NCBI GenBank assembly: GCA_016865935.1
Contig: VGOB01000007.1
Span: 1-45,186, forward strand
Origin: Chloroflexota bacterium
GTDB lineage: Bacteria; Chloroflexota; Anaerolineae; UBA4142
Length of the DNA stretch: 45,186 nucleotides
Reading direction: 5' to 3'
Below are positions 25,028 through 31,990 of this stretch, in pieces. Position numbers and translations under genes: made by a program. The notes beneath the pieces are model-generated. The model was not told the origin of the DNA and ran no database searches. It was given only the letters and a program-made list of their open reading frames with translations. How positions within the stretch are numbered: position 1 is the first letter of the stretch; every line of letters starts with the position of its first letter.

Positions 25028-26260
25028 TTACTGAGCAGATGCGCTCTGCCCAGAGCGATGGTGATTGAACCAGCGCGAGTTCTGCACGCGTTTTGGGAGC
25101 TCTCGGCGCGTGACTGGCACACGCGGCGTTTCGGTTTTCCAGGACTCGCCGCGCAGTACCATCACGCGATCCAATGTCCAAGCCGTGCCGTGGCTGTTCC
25201 TGGAGATTTCCTTCCACGCCTCAATGCGTCCGTCACCAACAACTGGGACAAATCCTTCACTTGCCAGATGGTTGGCAATTGGTCGTGCTTGGGCGTATCG
25301 TGCGTTCGCGGCATGGCGCGCGGTTTCAAGTACGCGATTGGCATGCGGTGTGACCAGGTTTGCCATACCCGCGCGCTCCGCTTCTTCGATGAGCCGCCGG
25401 ATGCGGCGGACTGCCCCTGGTTGATCAACGTTGGCGTTGATGCGCGCGACGAAATCGCGCGCGGTCTTTGCTTGTCGTGCTTCGGCGAGTATCTTCTCTG
25501 CCTCAGCAACTCGCGCGGCATCGGCGTTCCCTGCTTTCGCCTTGGCGAGCAGAATCTCGGCGTCGTGCAGCAAGCCATCCTTCATCGCCTGGAGCGCAGT
25601 GGTGAGGTTCTCATGCGCAGTTGCCGCGAGTCGGACGTTCGTTGCCACCTCGGGCGCAGCCGTTTCGAGTTGCGCCAGGTATTGTTCTGCAAGTTGCAGT
25701 TCGAGCGCATCGGAGATTAGCGCGGCTTGAATTTGCGTCTGCATCTCTTGCGCGTCCGCTTCGGCAACGGCAAGCGCGTCTTCCAATTCCAACTGGCGCA
25801 CGTTGAAAGCCAGGTGAATCTTCTCGGTGGTCGCTTTTAGCGCATCGCCAGTGAGGAAGGTTTCCGCGCGGCGTTCCAGTTCGGCGCGTTCGCCGGCGAG
25901 CCCATCGAGTTCGGCTCGGGTCTTGCCCACACGCTCTTGCGCCGCTCTCAATGCGGTGTCGCGTGCATTACGTTCCCGCTCGATGCGAGCGCGCGTTTCG
26001 TTCAGGTCGTGCATCGCCGCCTCGATGCGTTGCCGTGCTGCTGCCGCGATTTCGTGCTCAATCTCCTCCAGCGTCGGCGCCGTCGCGATTTGACACGCTG
26101 GCAATTCCGTGCTATATTCAGCTTTAGATTGAATGGTGGCGAATGCCACTGACGCCTCTAGAGCTGCTAACTCTGGGGCGTTTTTCTTTTCCTCTTCCCC
26201 GCTTGCCACAACGGTCGGCAAAGTCGGGGTCGTACACACGAGCGTTGTCGTGCTGTTCAT
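25028..26260 (-). CDS. Coiled-coil protein of the element
   Basis: This is a 410-aa protein of unknown family. The first ~70 residues are low complexity (TTTLVCTTPTLPTVV). Residues ~75-180 are a charged heptad-like coiled coil (HDLNETRARIERERNARDTA, LAGERAELERRAETF). Residues ~180-330 are Ala/Glu-rich helices (AEAEKILAEARQAKTARDFV). The last ~60 residues, with GFVPVVGDGRIEAWKEISRN and LDRVMVLRGESW, look like a small folded domain. ATG 26260 stands behind AGGAGG; the track start at 26449 is rejected. It sits upstream of the helicase gene on the same strand. A structural or tethering role is possible but not shown. Confidence 0.75.
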   Translation of the reverse strand: MNSTTTLVCTTPTLPTVVASGEEEKKNAPELAALEASVAFATIQSKAEYSTELPACQIATAPTLEEIEHEIAAAARQRIEAAMHDLNETRARIERERNARDTALRAAQERVGKTRAELDGLAGERAELERRAETFLTGDALKATTEKIHLAFNVRQLELEDALAVAEADAQEMQTQIQAALISDALELQLAEQYLAQLETAAPEVATNVRLAATAHENLTTALQAMKDGLLHDAEILLAKAKAGNADAARVAEAEKILAEARQAKTARDFVARINANVDQPGAVRRIRRLIEEAERAGMANLVTPHANRVLETARHAANARYAQARPIANHLASEGFVPVVGDGRIEAWKEISRNSHGTAWTLDRVMVLRGESWKTETPRVPVTRRELPKRVQNSRWFNHHRSGQSASAQ

Positions 26261-26286
26261 GGATTCCTCCTGAGGAATTGCGAACT

Positions 26287-26325
26287 GCGAATTAGGAATT
26301 GCGCCATTCGCAATTTGCAATTCGC
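26287..26325. repeat. REP-like palindrome before the coiled-coil gene
   Basis: GCGAATTAGGAATTGCG and CGCAATTTGCAATTCGC form a 17-bp imperfect stem (three central mismatches) with a 5-nt loop, just upstream of the Shine-Dalgarno sequence of the coiled-coil gene. The surrounding bases carry further partial GCGAATT/AATTGCG copies. Confidence 0.5.
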
Positions 26326-26333
26326 TATTCGCT

Positions 26334-26591
26334 TCAATCGAGAATGTCGGCAAGTAAGGTGTTGAGCAGTCCTGGATTGCGTTGTTGCAGCAGAGTGAGC
26401 GACATCTGCGCGTGCTGTGGAAAGGCATCGGCGATTCCATTCCGCGCAAAATCGGCGTACGCGGTCGCCGCGCGCATACCCACCCACCGCATGTTGAGCA
26501 GTTGGTACAACTGTTGCGCCGCGTGCTCGCGCTGATCGAATGTGCCGAGGCATTCGGCGCAGCGGCAACCTGGTTTGTGCTGATGCTTCAA
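26334..26591 (-). CDS. Small protein with CxCxxC motif (TTG start)
   Basis: An 85-aa protein beginning KHQHKPGCRCAECLGTFDQR, where the closely spaced His and Cys residues suggest a zinc-binding knuckle. The rest is helical (REHAAQQLYQLLNMRWVGMR, then LLQQRNPGLLNTLLADILD). AAGGAG stands eight bases before the TTG at 26591, which fits better than any upstream ATG in the 125-aa track ORF. It precedes the coiled-coil gene by 73 bp. The family is unknown. Confidence 0.6.
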   Translation of the reverse strand: MKHQHKPGCRCAECLGTFDQREHAAQQLYQLLNMRWVGMRAATAYADFARNGIADAFPQHAQMSLTLLQQRNPGLLNTLLADILD

Positions 26592-26626
26592 TTCGGTTTC
26601 TCCTTGTTTGGTTTTCCTTCCTGGTC

Positions 26627-26743
26627 TCAGCGCGCGTGACCAGAGAGCGTAACGAGCAGCGGCTGTAATGCGGCGAGCAGCATTTGCGCGCAGACGTACG
26701 CGACCACGCACACCGCTACGATGAGAGCGAGCGCTTCCTTCAT
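26627..26743 (-). CDS. 38-aa single-pass membrane peptide
   Basis: This short ORF encodes KEALALIVAVCVVAYVCAQM followed by a second hydrophobic run and a short basic tail; it would be one membrane helix. AAGGAGG is eight bases before ATG 26743, a very strong site for so small a gene. Other ATG/GTG codons just upstream are too near the Shine-Dalgarno sequence. It is the first gene of the leftward operon. It may be a small membrane effector or regulator; nothing identifies which. Confidence 0.6.
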   Translation of the reverse strand: MKEALALIVAVCVVAYVCAQMLLAALQPLLVTLSGHAR

Positions 26744-26779
26744 TTCCATCACCTCCTTTGTTGGATTTGTTATCCGTCG

Positions 26780-26825
26780 CGCGTGTTTCGTGATATGTCC
26801 ACGAGACATGCGATCCGAAAACGCG
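26780..26825 (-). promoter_or_regulatory. Nested dyad upstream of the small membrane gene
   Basis: CGCGTGTTTCG (26780-26790) faces CGAAAACGCG (26816-26825), with an inner GATATGTC/GACATGC pair, all centred near 26802. It lies ~40 bp upstream of the ATG at 26743 and could be an operator for the leftward operon. No clear promoter hexamers accompany it. Confidence 0.35.
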
Positions 26826-26829
26826 AAAA

Positions 26830-26862
26830 CCCCCAGGTCGCGAGAAAACACGACGAGGGGGG
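26830..26862 (-). terminator. Hairpin with T-rich 3' flank on the - strand
   Basis: CCCCC-tc-GTCG-loop-CGAC-ct-GGGGG on the - strand is followed by TTTTCGCGTTTT. It would stop or attenuate leftward transcripts coming from 27390 before they reach the gene at 26743. Confidence 0.5.
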
Positions 26863-26992
26863 ATGCGGAAAGAAAACGGCAGCGAGACACCAGACCGCGC
26901 GGACGATCACTCGCACGGGTCAGGTATCTTCGATTGTGCTATTGGGATTGGGCAATCAGTCACAGAACGGCGCTGCGACCTTGGAGCACACC

Positions 26993-27041
26993 GCGCGCGG
27001 CGAGCCAGGGGAGCACGTCGCGACTCCGCGCGCCTTTTTTT
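26993..27041 (+). terminator. Orphan + strand terminator
   Basis: GCGCGCGG (26993-27000) pairs with CCGCGCGC (27026-27033) and is followed one base later by seven T. No + strand gene ends here, so it may end an unrecognised + strand RNA. Confidence 0.45.
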
Positions 27042-27097
27042 GTTTCGCCTGAGGATTTGGGAACAGTCGTTCCTAAACTGAATAGAGGAAAGATGCC

Positions 27098-27137
27098 AAA
27101 AGCCTATTGGCGGACTTGTTCCGACCAACAGGCTTTT
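27098..27137. terminator. Bidirectional terminator-like hairpin
   Basis: AAAAGCCTATTGG and CCAACAGGCTTTT form a 13-bp stem with one G-U pair and a 14-nt loop, with A4/T4 at the ends. On the - strand it lies ~290 nt after the promoter at 27397-27426. Confidence 0.55.
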
Positions 27138-27396
27138 CTGGGTATGACAAACCACACGGAGTTGGATCTTCGTGGGGGGAAATCTCTATCGAGTTGTTCG
27201 CTTTCGTGAGTCGAAACTCTGATGCATCTGAAGATACACCGTTCGATTCCAAAGAGAGACCATGACACCTGCAATGGAATCCATCTCGAGTGAAAGCATG
27301 TGCCAAAAGTGGAGCGAAGGACTAGCAGTGCAAGCACAGACCCGAGAGCAATCGTCCAAGGCGACGAATGAGACCATGTGAATTGAAGTTGAGCAT

Positions 27397-27426
27397 ATTA
27401 TACGGGATGAGGGAGGGAGGAGTCAA
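27397..27426 (-). promoter_or_regulatory. Strong leftward sigma-70 promoter
   Basis: On the - strand TTGACT (27426-27421), 18 bp, TATAAT (27402-27397). Transcription would start near 27390 and run left. The next gene on that strand starts 650 bp away and two terminator-like hairpins intervene, so the transcript may be a small RNA or a long attenuated leader. Confidence 0.6.
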
Positions 27427-27587
27427 TAGATTTTCGAGAAAACAGAGAAAAGGGAGCGTTAGCGTGCGTACGGGGAGGAGGGATAACTATGTCGCGGAAA
27501 AGTAGAAGGGAATATATAAGATAGTCGCTGCAGTTTTCCGAGGAAAGTGTCTTTTTTCTGGGAGATTTTGCGATTCCGAGGAAGATG

Positions 27588-27657
27588 GGCGGATGTAAAA
27601 TGACAAAATGGCGGGACGCAAAATGACAAACACGCGGGACGTAAAATGACAAAATCG
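27588..27657. repeat. Three tandem 23-bp repeats (iteron-like)
   Basis: AAAATGACAAA occurs at 27597, 27620 and 27643, exactly 23 bp apart, each preceded by a GCGG(A/GA)(T/C)G-type segment, giving GCGGGACGTAAAATGACAAA-like units. An AT-rich stretch lies to the left. Direct repeats of this size are typical of plasmid iterons; IS21-family ends also carry multiple short repeats of this kind, which is the main alternative. Confidence 0.65.
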
Positions 27658-27747
27658 TTTGCGGGAATCGCGTTTCTCAGGCAACGGTCTACCCAAGCAT
27701 TGGTTCCTCCAGAATTGCCAAATGCTCTGGATTTGCCATTTGTCACC

Positions 27748-30700
27748 TCATCCTGCCACCGCCAACTCAAACACATTTCCACTCGCGGAGCGTTGCCAGA
27801 CGAAATCATAGATTTTCTTAGCGAGTGGCTGGGTCTCTGCTTCGGTGAAGGGTGGCATTGGGAGTTTTTGATAGAGCCAGTCTAGAATGCGGGACTCGAC
27901 CTCCGCCTGTGTCTGCGTATTCTGTGTCCAGTACGGCATTGGCTTGACCAACTCTTTGAGCGACGCGAGCAAAGATTGGCTAGCTTGCTTCAATTTCTCG
28001 CGATCGGCTTGGCTCAGTTTATCTTTGTACAGCAAATCAAATAGCGCGAGTTCATCATCGCTCAAGCCCTCACGCGCCGCACGCTGTTGTTCGGCGTCCA
28101 GTTCTTGTGCAAGTTCGGTCAACTTGGTAAAGGTATCTTCAACCGTTGCGCGGTCTTTCTCGCGATTGTACTCGGCAATGATTTGTTGGTAGCGTTTGTA
28201 ATAATCCATCCGCATCGGATTACGCGCCAGCATTTGTTGCAACTTGGCTTCGACCACATCGCGAATGTCTTGGAGCGCAATGTGTTTACGGTGTACTCTC
28301 TTCGCAAATTCTTCACGCAATTTGGCGAAATCAATTTGGCTGAGGTCAACAGTATGACCGTTGGCTTGGTCGCCACCTGTACTTTGTGTGCGAATAGCTT
28401 CGTTGACGATTTTGTGAATCTCTTTGAGAATCGCGGTCACGTCTGCCATATCGCGCCGCTCGTTTAGTTTCTGGTAGATGGCTTCCAGATTATCGCGGCG
28501 TTCGGCGTACGTGAACACATTCGGATCCATCGCGAGTGCGCGGAATCGCGCCAATACTTCGCGCACCATAATCTCAAATCGCCGCTTGGCTTCGTCCGAA
28601 GTGCACAGCGCTTCAGTTGCGTCGCGCATTGCTTCGATGCGATCAAATCCTTGCGCGCCGATCAAGCGCGATGGTTCAAAGCCCAATCCTCGGAGATGAT
28701 TCTCTGCCACGTCAATGGCTTGGTCGAGTGAGCGCAGCAATTCTTCAATCGGCGCGATGATGCCACCACCTGTCGTATATCCGCCGCGCGCATCGCGTGT
28801 GCCTTTTTCATTTCCCGTGTATTCACCGTCACCAAGTGCGTACTGCGCCAATGCCTCGCGCAGACTCTTGAGCATTCCGTTGTAATCGACAATGACGCCG
28901 CAATCTTTCCCAGGGAAGACGCGATTCGCGCGCGCGATGGCTTGCATCAACGTATGCGCCTTCATTGGCTTGTCGATGTAGAGCGTCGAGAGACATTCCA
29001 CATCAAACCCAGTGAGCCACATCGCGCATACAATCGCAATGCGGAACGGATGCTTGGGATCCTTGAACGCCGTTTCCACATCAACGCGCTTGCCGTCGGG
29101 CGTTTCAAAGCCGCGTTTCATTCGGTAGCGATGCGGGATGATGTCCACGTTCCATTTCTTGAAATCGCGGACTTCGTTCTGTCCTTCGCTGATAATGATT
29201 TCGATGATCGTGCTTGCCATCCAATCGGCTTGACTACGCAACGCATCCAACTCTTTGCCGATACGTTCGCGTTCCTCGTCGTTCGTCGCAGCGGCGAGAT
29301 CGGCTTCCTTCTGCGGAATCTCGGCGACGACTTGAGCAATCTTGCTCTTCCACCGTGGCAATATGAAGTTATACATTCGTCCGCACGTAATCTTGTCGAT
29401 GCACACGAGCATTGATTTGCCTGATTCCCAGCGCGAGGAGCAATGAGCGACAAAATCATCGGCGATTTTTTCCAAGCGTTCGTCGGCGGTAATGACTTCG
29501 TAATCTTTGCCGAGCAAGCGATCCAACGAAGCGACTTGATCGGCATCGAGTTTGCCTTCTTCGATTTTCTTGGCGATGCGGTCGTTAAGATCGGGACGCG
29601 CGACCTTGAGTTTCTCGCCGCGATTTTCGTAGATGAGTTTGACGGTCGAGGCATCTTCTTCCGAGCGTTTGAAATCATAGCGCGAAACATAATCGCCAAA
29701 GATGCGCCGCGTCAGATGATCGAACTTGAAAAGTGGCGTGCCAGTGAATCCGATGAACGATGCGTTCGGCAATGCGAGGCGCATATTGCGCGCAAACTTG
29801 CCCGCTTGAGTGCGATGCGCTTCATCGGACATTACGATAATATCTTCGCGTCGGCTGTACGGTTCTTCCAGACTCACGCGTTGATTGAACTTGTGAATCA
29901 GACTGAAAATGAACCGATGATTTTCTTTCAGCAAGCGTGCGAGGTCGTGTCCCGATTCGGCGCGCGGGGTCTTGTCGTCGGCGATACCGCAACCGACAAA
30001 GGTGCGCCAGATCTGATCGTCCAAATCCTCGCGGTCGGTCATCAATAGAAAAGTGAAATTACCTGGGACGATTCGTCGCACTTTTTCGGCGAAGAATGCC
30101 ATCGAGTACGATTTACCACTGCCCTGGGTGTGCCAAAAGACACCGAGACGCCCCAGGTCGGGATGCACGCGTTCGACGAGCGGTAGTTCGGTGTCATGTC
30201 GTTCTGGCTTGCCTCGTGATTTTGGCGGAGGTTTGGCAAGCCGATACTGCAATCGTTTTTCGACTGGGAATTGTTTCTTGAGTTCTTCTTGTCGTTTCAC
30301 CGAAGCGATGGCGTTGTTCACGCCAAGCACTTGATGATTACGTGCGACGATTTTCCGCGTTCCGCCTGGCTTGCTATCATCGAACAGAATGAAATTTTCC
30401 ACGAGGTCGAGCAAGCGGTCGGGCGCGAGCATTCCGTTGAGCAAAACTTCGGCATCGACACGCCCAGGTTCTTTTTCGTCGTTGCGTTTCCATTCGGCGA
30501 AATGTTCCCACTGGCTCGTGATCGAGCCATAGCGCGCGTGATCGCCATTGCTCACGACGAGAAAGGCATTGTGATGAAAGGCGTGCGCGATGCTGGTATC
30601 GCTGAGATAATCGGTGAGGTTGTTGTCAAACCCTTCACGGATGTTGCGATAGACGGCTTTTAATTCGATAAAGACAAGCGGGAGTCCGTTGACGAAACAG

Positions 30701-31182
30701 ACGAGATCGGCGCGGCGATTATAGTACGGCATCCGCATCCCTCGAATTTTCAACTCGCGGACGGCGAGAAAACGATTATTAGGTTTGCCATTCGTTGTGC
30801 CGTTGCGAAAATCAATCACGCAAGCGCGCACGTGTTGCAGTTCGCCGTGAGCATCTTGATAACTGACGGGCACCCCATCGCGAATGTAATTGTAGAATTC
30901 TCGATTGTGTTGGACGAGGGAGCGCGCGAAATCAACTTGCGTGAGTAATTGAATGGCTTGGTCAATCGCCGAGGGAGGAAGTGCAGGGTTTAATCGTTCC
31001 AAAGCGGCGCGCAAATCGCGCACCAAGACGACCTCACGTTCGTTCGCGCGACCGAGCGTGCCGTTGGGTCCGAACGTTTCGTCGTTGAACGCATAGATGT
31101 TTTCCCAACCCAGTTGATCGTGTAGATGGTTGGCGAAAGTTTCTTGAACGAGACGGTCTTCGCTGTTGATGTCGGTAATCAT
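27748..31182 (-). CDS. hsdR: Type I restriction enzyme, endonuclease/translocase subunit
   Basis: This is the motor and nuclease subunit, ~1144 aa, near full family length. The N-terminal nuclease has the PD-(D/E)xK motif in RRADLVCFVNGLPLVFIELK. The SF2 translocase has Walker A in FWHTQGSGKSYSM (~residue 360), motif II SDEAHRTQ, motif III FIGFTGTPLF and motif VI AIARANRVFPGK. A long helical C-terminus that binds the methylase follows. ATG 31182 is preferred to the TTG at 31212 of the track. Its promoter interleaves with that of the HEPN gene. It is separated from hsdS by the HEPN-MNT pair, so it is transcribed apart from hsdM-hsdS. Confidence 0.94.
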   Translation of the reverse strand: MITDINSEDRLVQETFANHLHDQLGWENIYAFNDETFGPNGTLGRANEREVVLVRDLRAALERLNPALPPSAIDQAIQLLTQVDFARSLVQHNREFYNYIRDGVPVSYQDAHGELQHVRACVIDFRNGTTNGKPNNRFLAVRELKIRGMRMPYYNRRADLVCFVNGLPLVFIELKAVYRNIREGFDNNLTDYLSDTSIAHAFHHNAFLVVSNGDHARYGSITSQWEHFAEWKRNDEKEPGRVDAEVLLNGMLAPDRLLDLVENFILFDDSKPGGTRKIVARNHQVLGVNNAIASVKRQEELKKQFPVEKRLQYRLAKPPPKSRGKPERHDTELPLVERVHPDLGRLGVFWHTQGSGKSYSMAFFAEKVRRIVPGNFTFLLMTDREDLDDQIWRTFVGCGIADDKTPRAESGHDLARLLKENHRFIFSLIHKFNQRVSLEEPYSRREDIIVMSDEAHRTQAGKFARNMRLALPNASFIGFTGTPLFKFDHLTRRIFGDYVSRYDFKRSEEDASTVKLIYENRGEKLKVARPDLNDRIAKKIEEGKLDADQVASLDRLLGKDYEVITADERLEKIADDFVAHCSSRWESGKSMLVCIDKITCGRMYNFILPRWKSKIAQVVAEIPQKEADLAAATNDEERERIGKELDALRSQADWMASTIIEIIISEGQNEVRDFKKWNVDIIPHRYRMKRGFETPDGKRVDVETAFKDPKHPFRIAIVCAMWLTGFDVECLSTLYIDKPMKAHTLMQAIARANRVFPGKDCGVIVDYNGMLKSLREALAQYALGDGEYTGNEKGTRDARGGYTTGGGIIAPIEELLRSLDQAIDVAENHLRGLGFEPSRLIGAQGFDRIEAMRDATEALCTSDEAKRRFEIMVREVLARFRALAMDPNVFTYAERRDNLEAIYQKLNERRDMADVTAILKEIHKIVNEAIRTQSTGGDQANGHTVDLSQIDFAKLREEFAKRVHRKHIALQDIRDVVEAKLQQMLARNPMRMDYYKRYQQIIAEYNREKDRATVEDTFTKLTELAQELDAEQQRAAREGLSDDELALFDLLYKDKLSQADREKLKQASQSLLASLKELVKPMPYWTQNTQTQAEVESRILDWLYQKLPMPPFTEAETQPLAKKIYDFVWQRSASGNVFELAVAG

Positions 31183-31198
31183 TGGACAGACATTCCGT

Positions 31199-31227
31199 TT
31201 GACACGCAGCAAATTCTAGGATATAGT
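31199..31227. promoter_or_regulatory. Interleaved divergent promoters of HEPN and hsdR
   Basis: For the + strand, TTGACA (31199-31204), 17 bp, TATAGT (31222-31227) is near consensus and places the start point about two bases before the HEPN ATG at 31236. For the - strand, TAGAAT (31218-31213) is a good -10 for hsdR with a poor -35 (CTTCAT). The two -10 boxes lie within 15 bp, so the polymerases should exclude each other. Confidence 0.6.
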
Positions 31228-31235
31228 TACAAGCG

Positions 31236-31619
31236 ATGAAGCCCCAAACGCAACAATGGCTGGATATGGCTCACTATGATTTGCGCGCGGCGAAGCACAA
31301 CTTTGATACGCGCACGTATCTGTATGTCATTTTTCTCTGCCATCTGACGATTGAAAAATTGCTCAAAGGTTGCATCACAGAATTTACTGAGGATTTTCCG
31401 CCGCCGATTCACGACCTGAATAAACTTGTCCGCCTTGCTAAACTGACGCTGCCCGATGAGATGACACGCTTTGTATCGGAAATGTCCCAGAAAAGCGTTC
31501 CCGCGCGTTACCCGCAAACGCTGAATGCTTACAATCGCAAAGACGCGGAAGATTGCCTGAAACAAACACGCCGAGTCGCCAAATGGCTAGAAGCCAAACT
31601 GAAATCAAACGCCTTGTAA
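31236..31619 (+). CDS. HEPN-domain protein (toxin of a HEPN-MNT pair)
   Basis: This is a 127-aa all-helical HEPN protein: WLDMAHYDLRAAKHNFDTRT at the start, CHLTIEKLLKGCITEFTEDF in the middle and PPIHDLNKLVRLAKLTLP. HEPN proteins paired with a minimal nucleotidyltransferase are toxins, often RNases that use an RX4-6H motif, and are silenced by AMPylation or binding by the partner. A textbook R-x(4-6)-H is not obvious, so activity is uncertain. There is no Shine-Dalgarno sequence and the predicted start point is ~2 nt upstream, suggesting near-leaderless translation. It overlaps the MNT gene by 37 bp. Confidence 0.85.
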   Translation: MKPQTQQWLDMAHYDLRAAKHNFDTRTYLYVIFLCHLTIEKLLKGCITEFTEDFPPPIHDLNKLVRLAKLTLPDEMTRFVSEMSQKSVPARYPQTLNAYNRKDAEDCLKQTRRVAKWLEAKLKSNAL

Positions 31620-31942
31620 AACAATATGTGAACGCGCTTGAACCGACCATCAACGTGGATCGGATTATTCTGTATGGCTCGCATGCGAATGGACGCCCGC
31701 ATCGCTGGAGCGATATTGATCTGGCGATTGTCTCGCGTGACTTTGCCAAGAAATCCGTGTGGCAACGTCAAGGTATTTTGGGCAATGCGCTGAAAAATAG
31801 CGACGCAATGATTGAGGCACTGGGCTATAGCATTGCCGAATACAATCACGCCATCCCGCAAACTTTTCTTGGCGAAATCAAGCGCACGGGCAAGGTTGTT
31901 TACACACGGCGCAAACGCAGAACAGCGACTGCACGACGATAG
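31583..31942 (+). CDS. MNT-domain nucleotidyltransferase (antitoxin of the HEPN-MNT pair)
   Basis: This is a 119-aa minimal nucleotidyltransferase. The catalytic motif is ILYGSHANGRPHRWSDIDLA (GSxxxG then SDIDL), about residues 27-45. Known MNT partners AMPylate the HEPN toxin at a Tyr. ATG 31583 gives a product starting at the usual place; the ATG at 31553 in the track adds ten residues and a longer overlap. The pair is encoded against the direction of the surrounding restriction genes. A shared terminator hairpin follows at 31949. Confidence 0.88.
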   Translation: MARSQTEIKRLVKQYVNALEPTINVDRIILYGSHANGRPHRWSDIDLAIVSRDFAKKSVWQRQGILGNALKNSDAMIEALGYSIAEYNHAIPQTFLGEIKRTGKVVYTRRKRRTATARR

Positions 31943-31948
31943 TTCTTC

Positions 31949-31981
31949 AGACCTTCGAGGTTTCCAAAACCTCGAAGGTCT
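31949..31981. terminator. Bidirectional intrinsic terminator between MNT and hsdS
   Basis: AGACCTTCGAGGTTT and its exact reverse complement form a 15-bp stem with a 3-nt loop, followed by TTTTGTTTATT on the + strand; A residues are scarce on the left, so it is strongest for MNT. It separates two convergent genes. Confidence 0.85.
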
Positions 31982-31990
31982 TTTGTTTAT

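Larger units (their letters stand above)
26744..27747. other. ~1-kb non-coding control region
   Basis: No convincing gene lies here. The region holds, from right to left, a triplicated 23-bp repeat, an AT-rich stretch, a strong leftward promoter, three hairpins with T-rich sides, and a dyad upstream of the small membrane gene. The ORFs in the track are short, on both strands, and unsupported by ribosome-binding sites. It separates the restriction genes from the helicase/primase operon and looks like a regulatory or origin region. Confidence 0.5.

Noticed and set aside
25007-25720. 237-aa + strand ORF
   Set aside because: Antisense to the coiled-coil gene, which has a strong AGGAGG-preceded start and protein-like composition.
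27186-27377. 63-aa - strand ORF starting just after the predicted transcript start at 27390
   Set aside because: No ribosome-binding site and no protein-like pattern; the transcript is more likely non-coding.
27588-27657. CRISPR array
   Set aside because: Only three directly abutting repeats with no spacers and no cas genes nearby.
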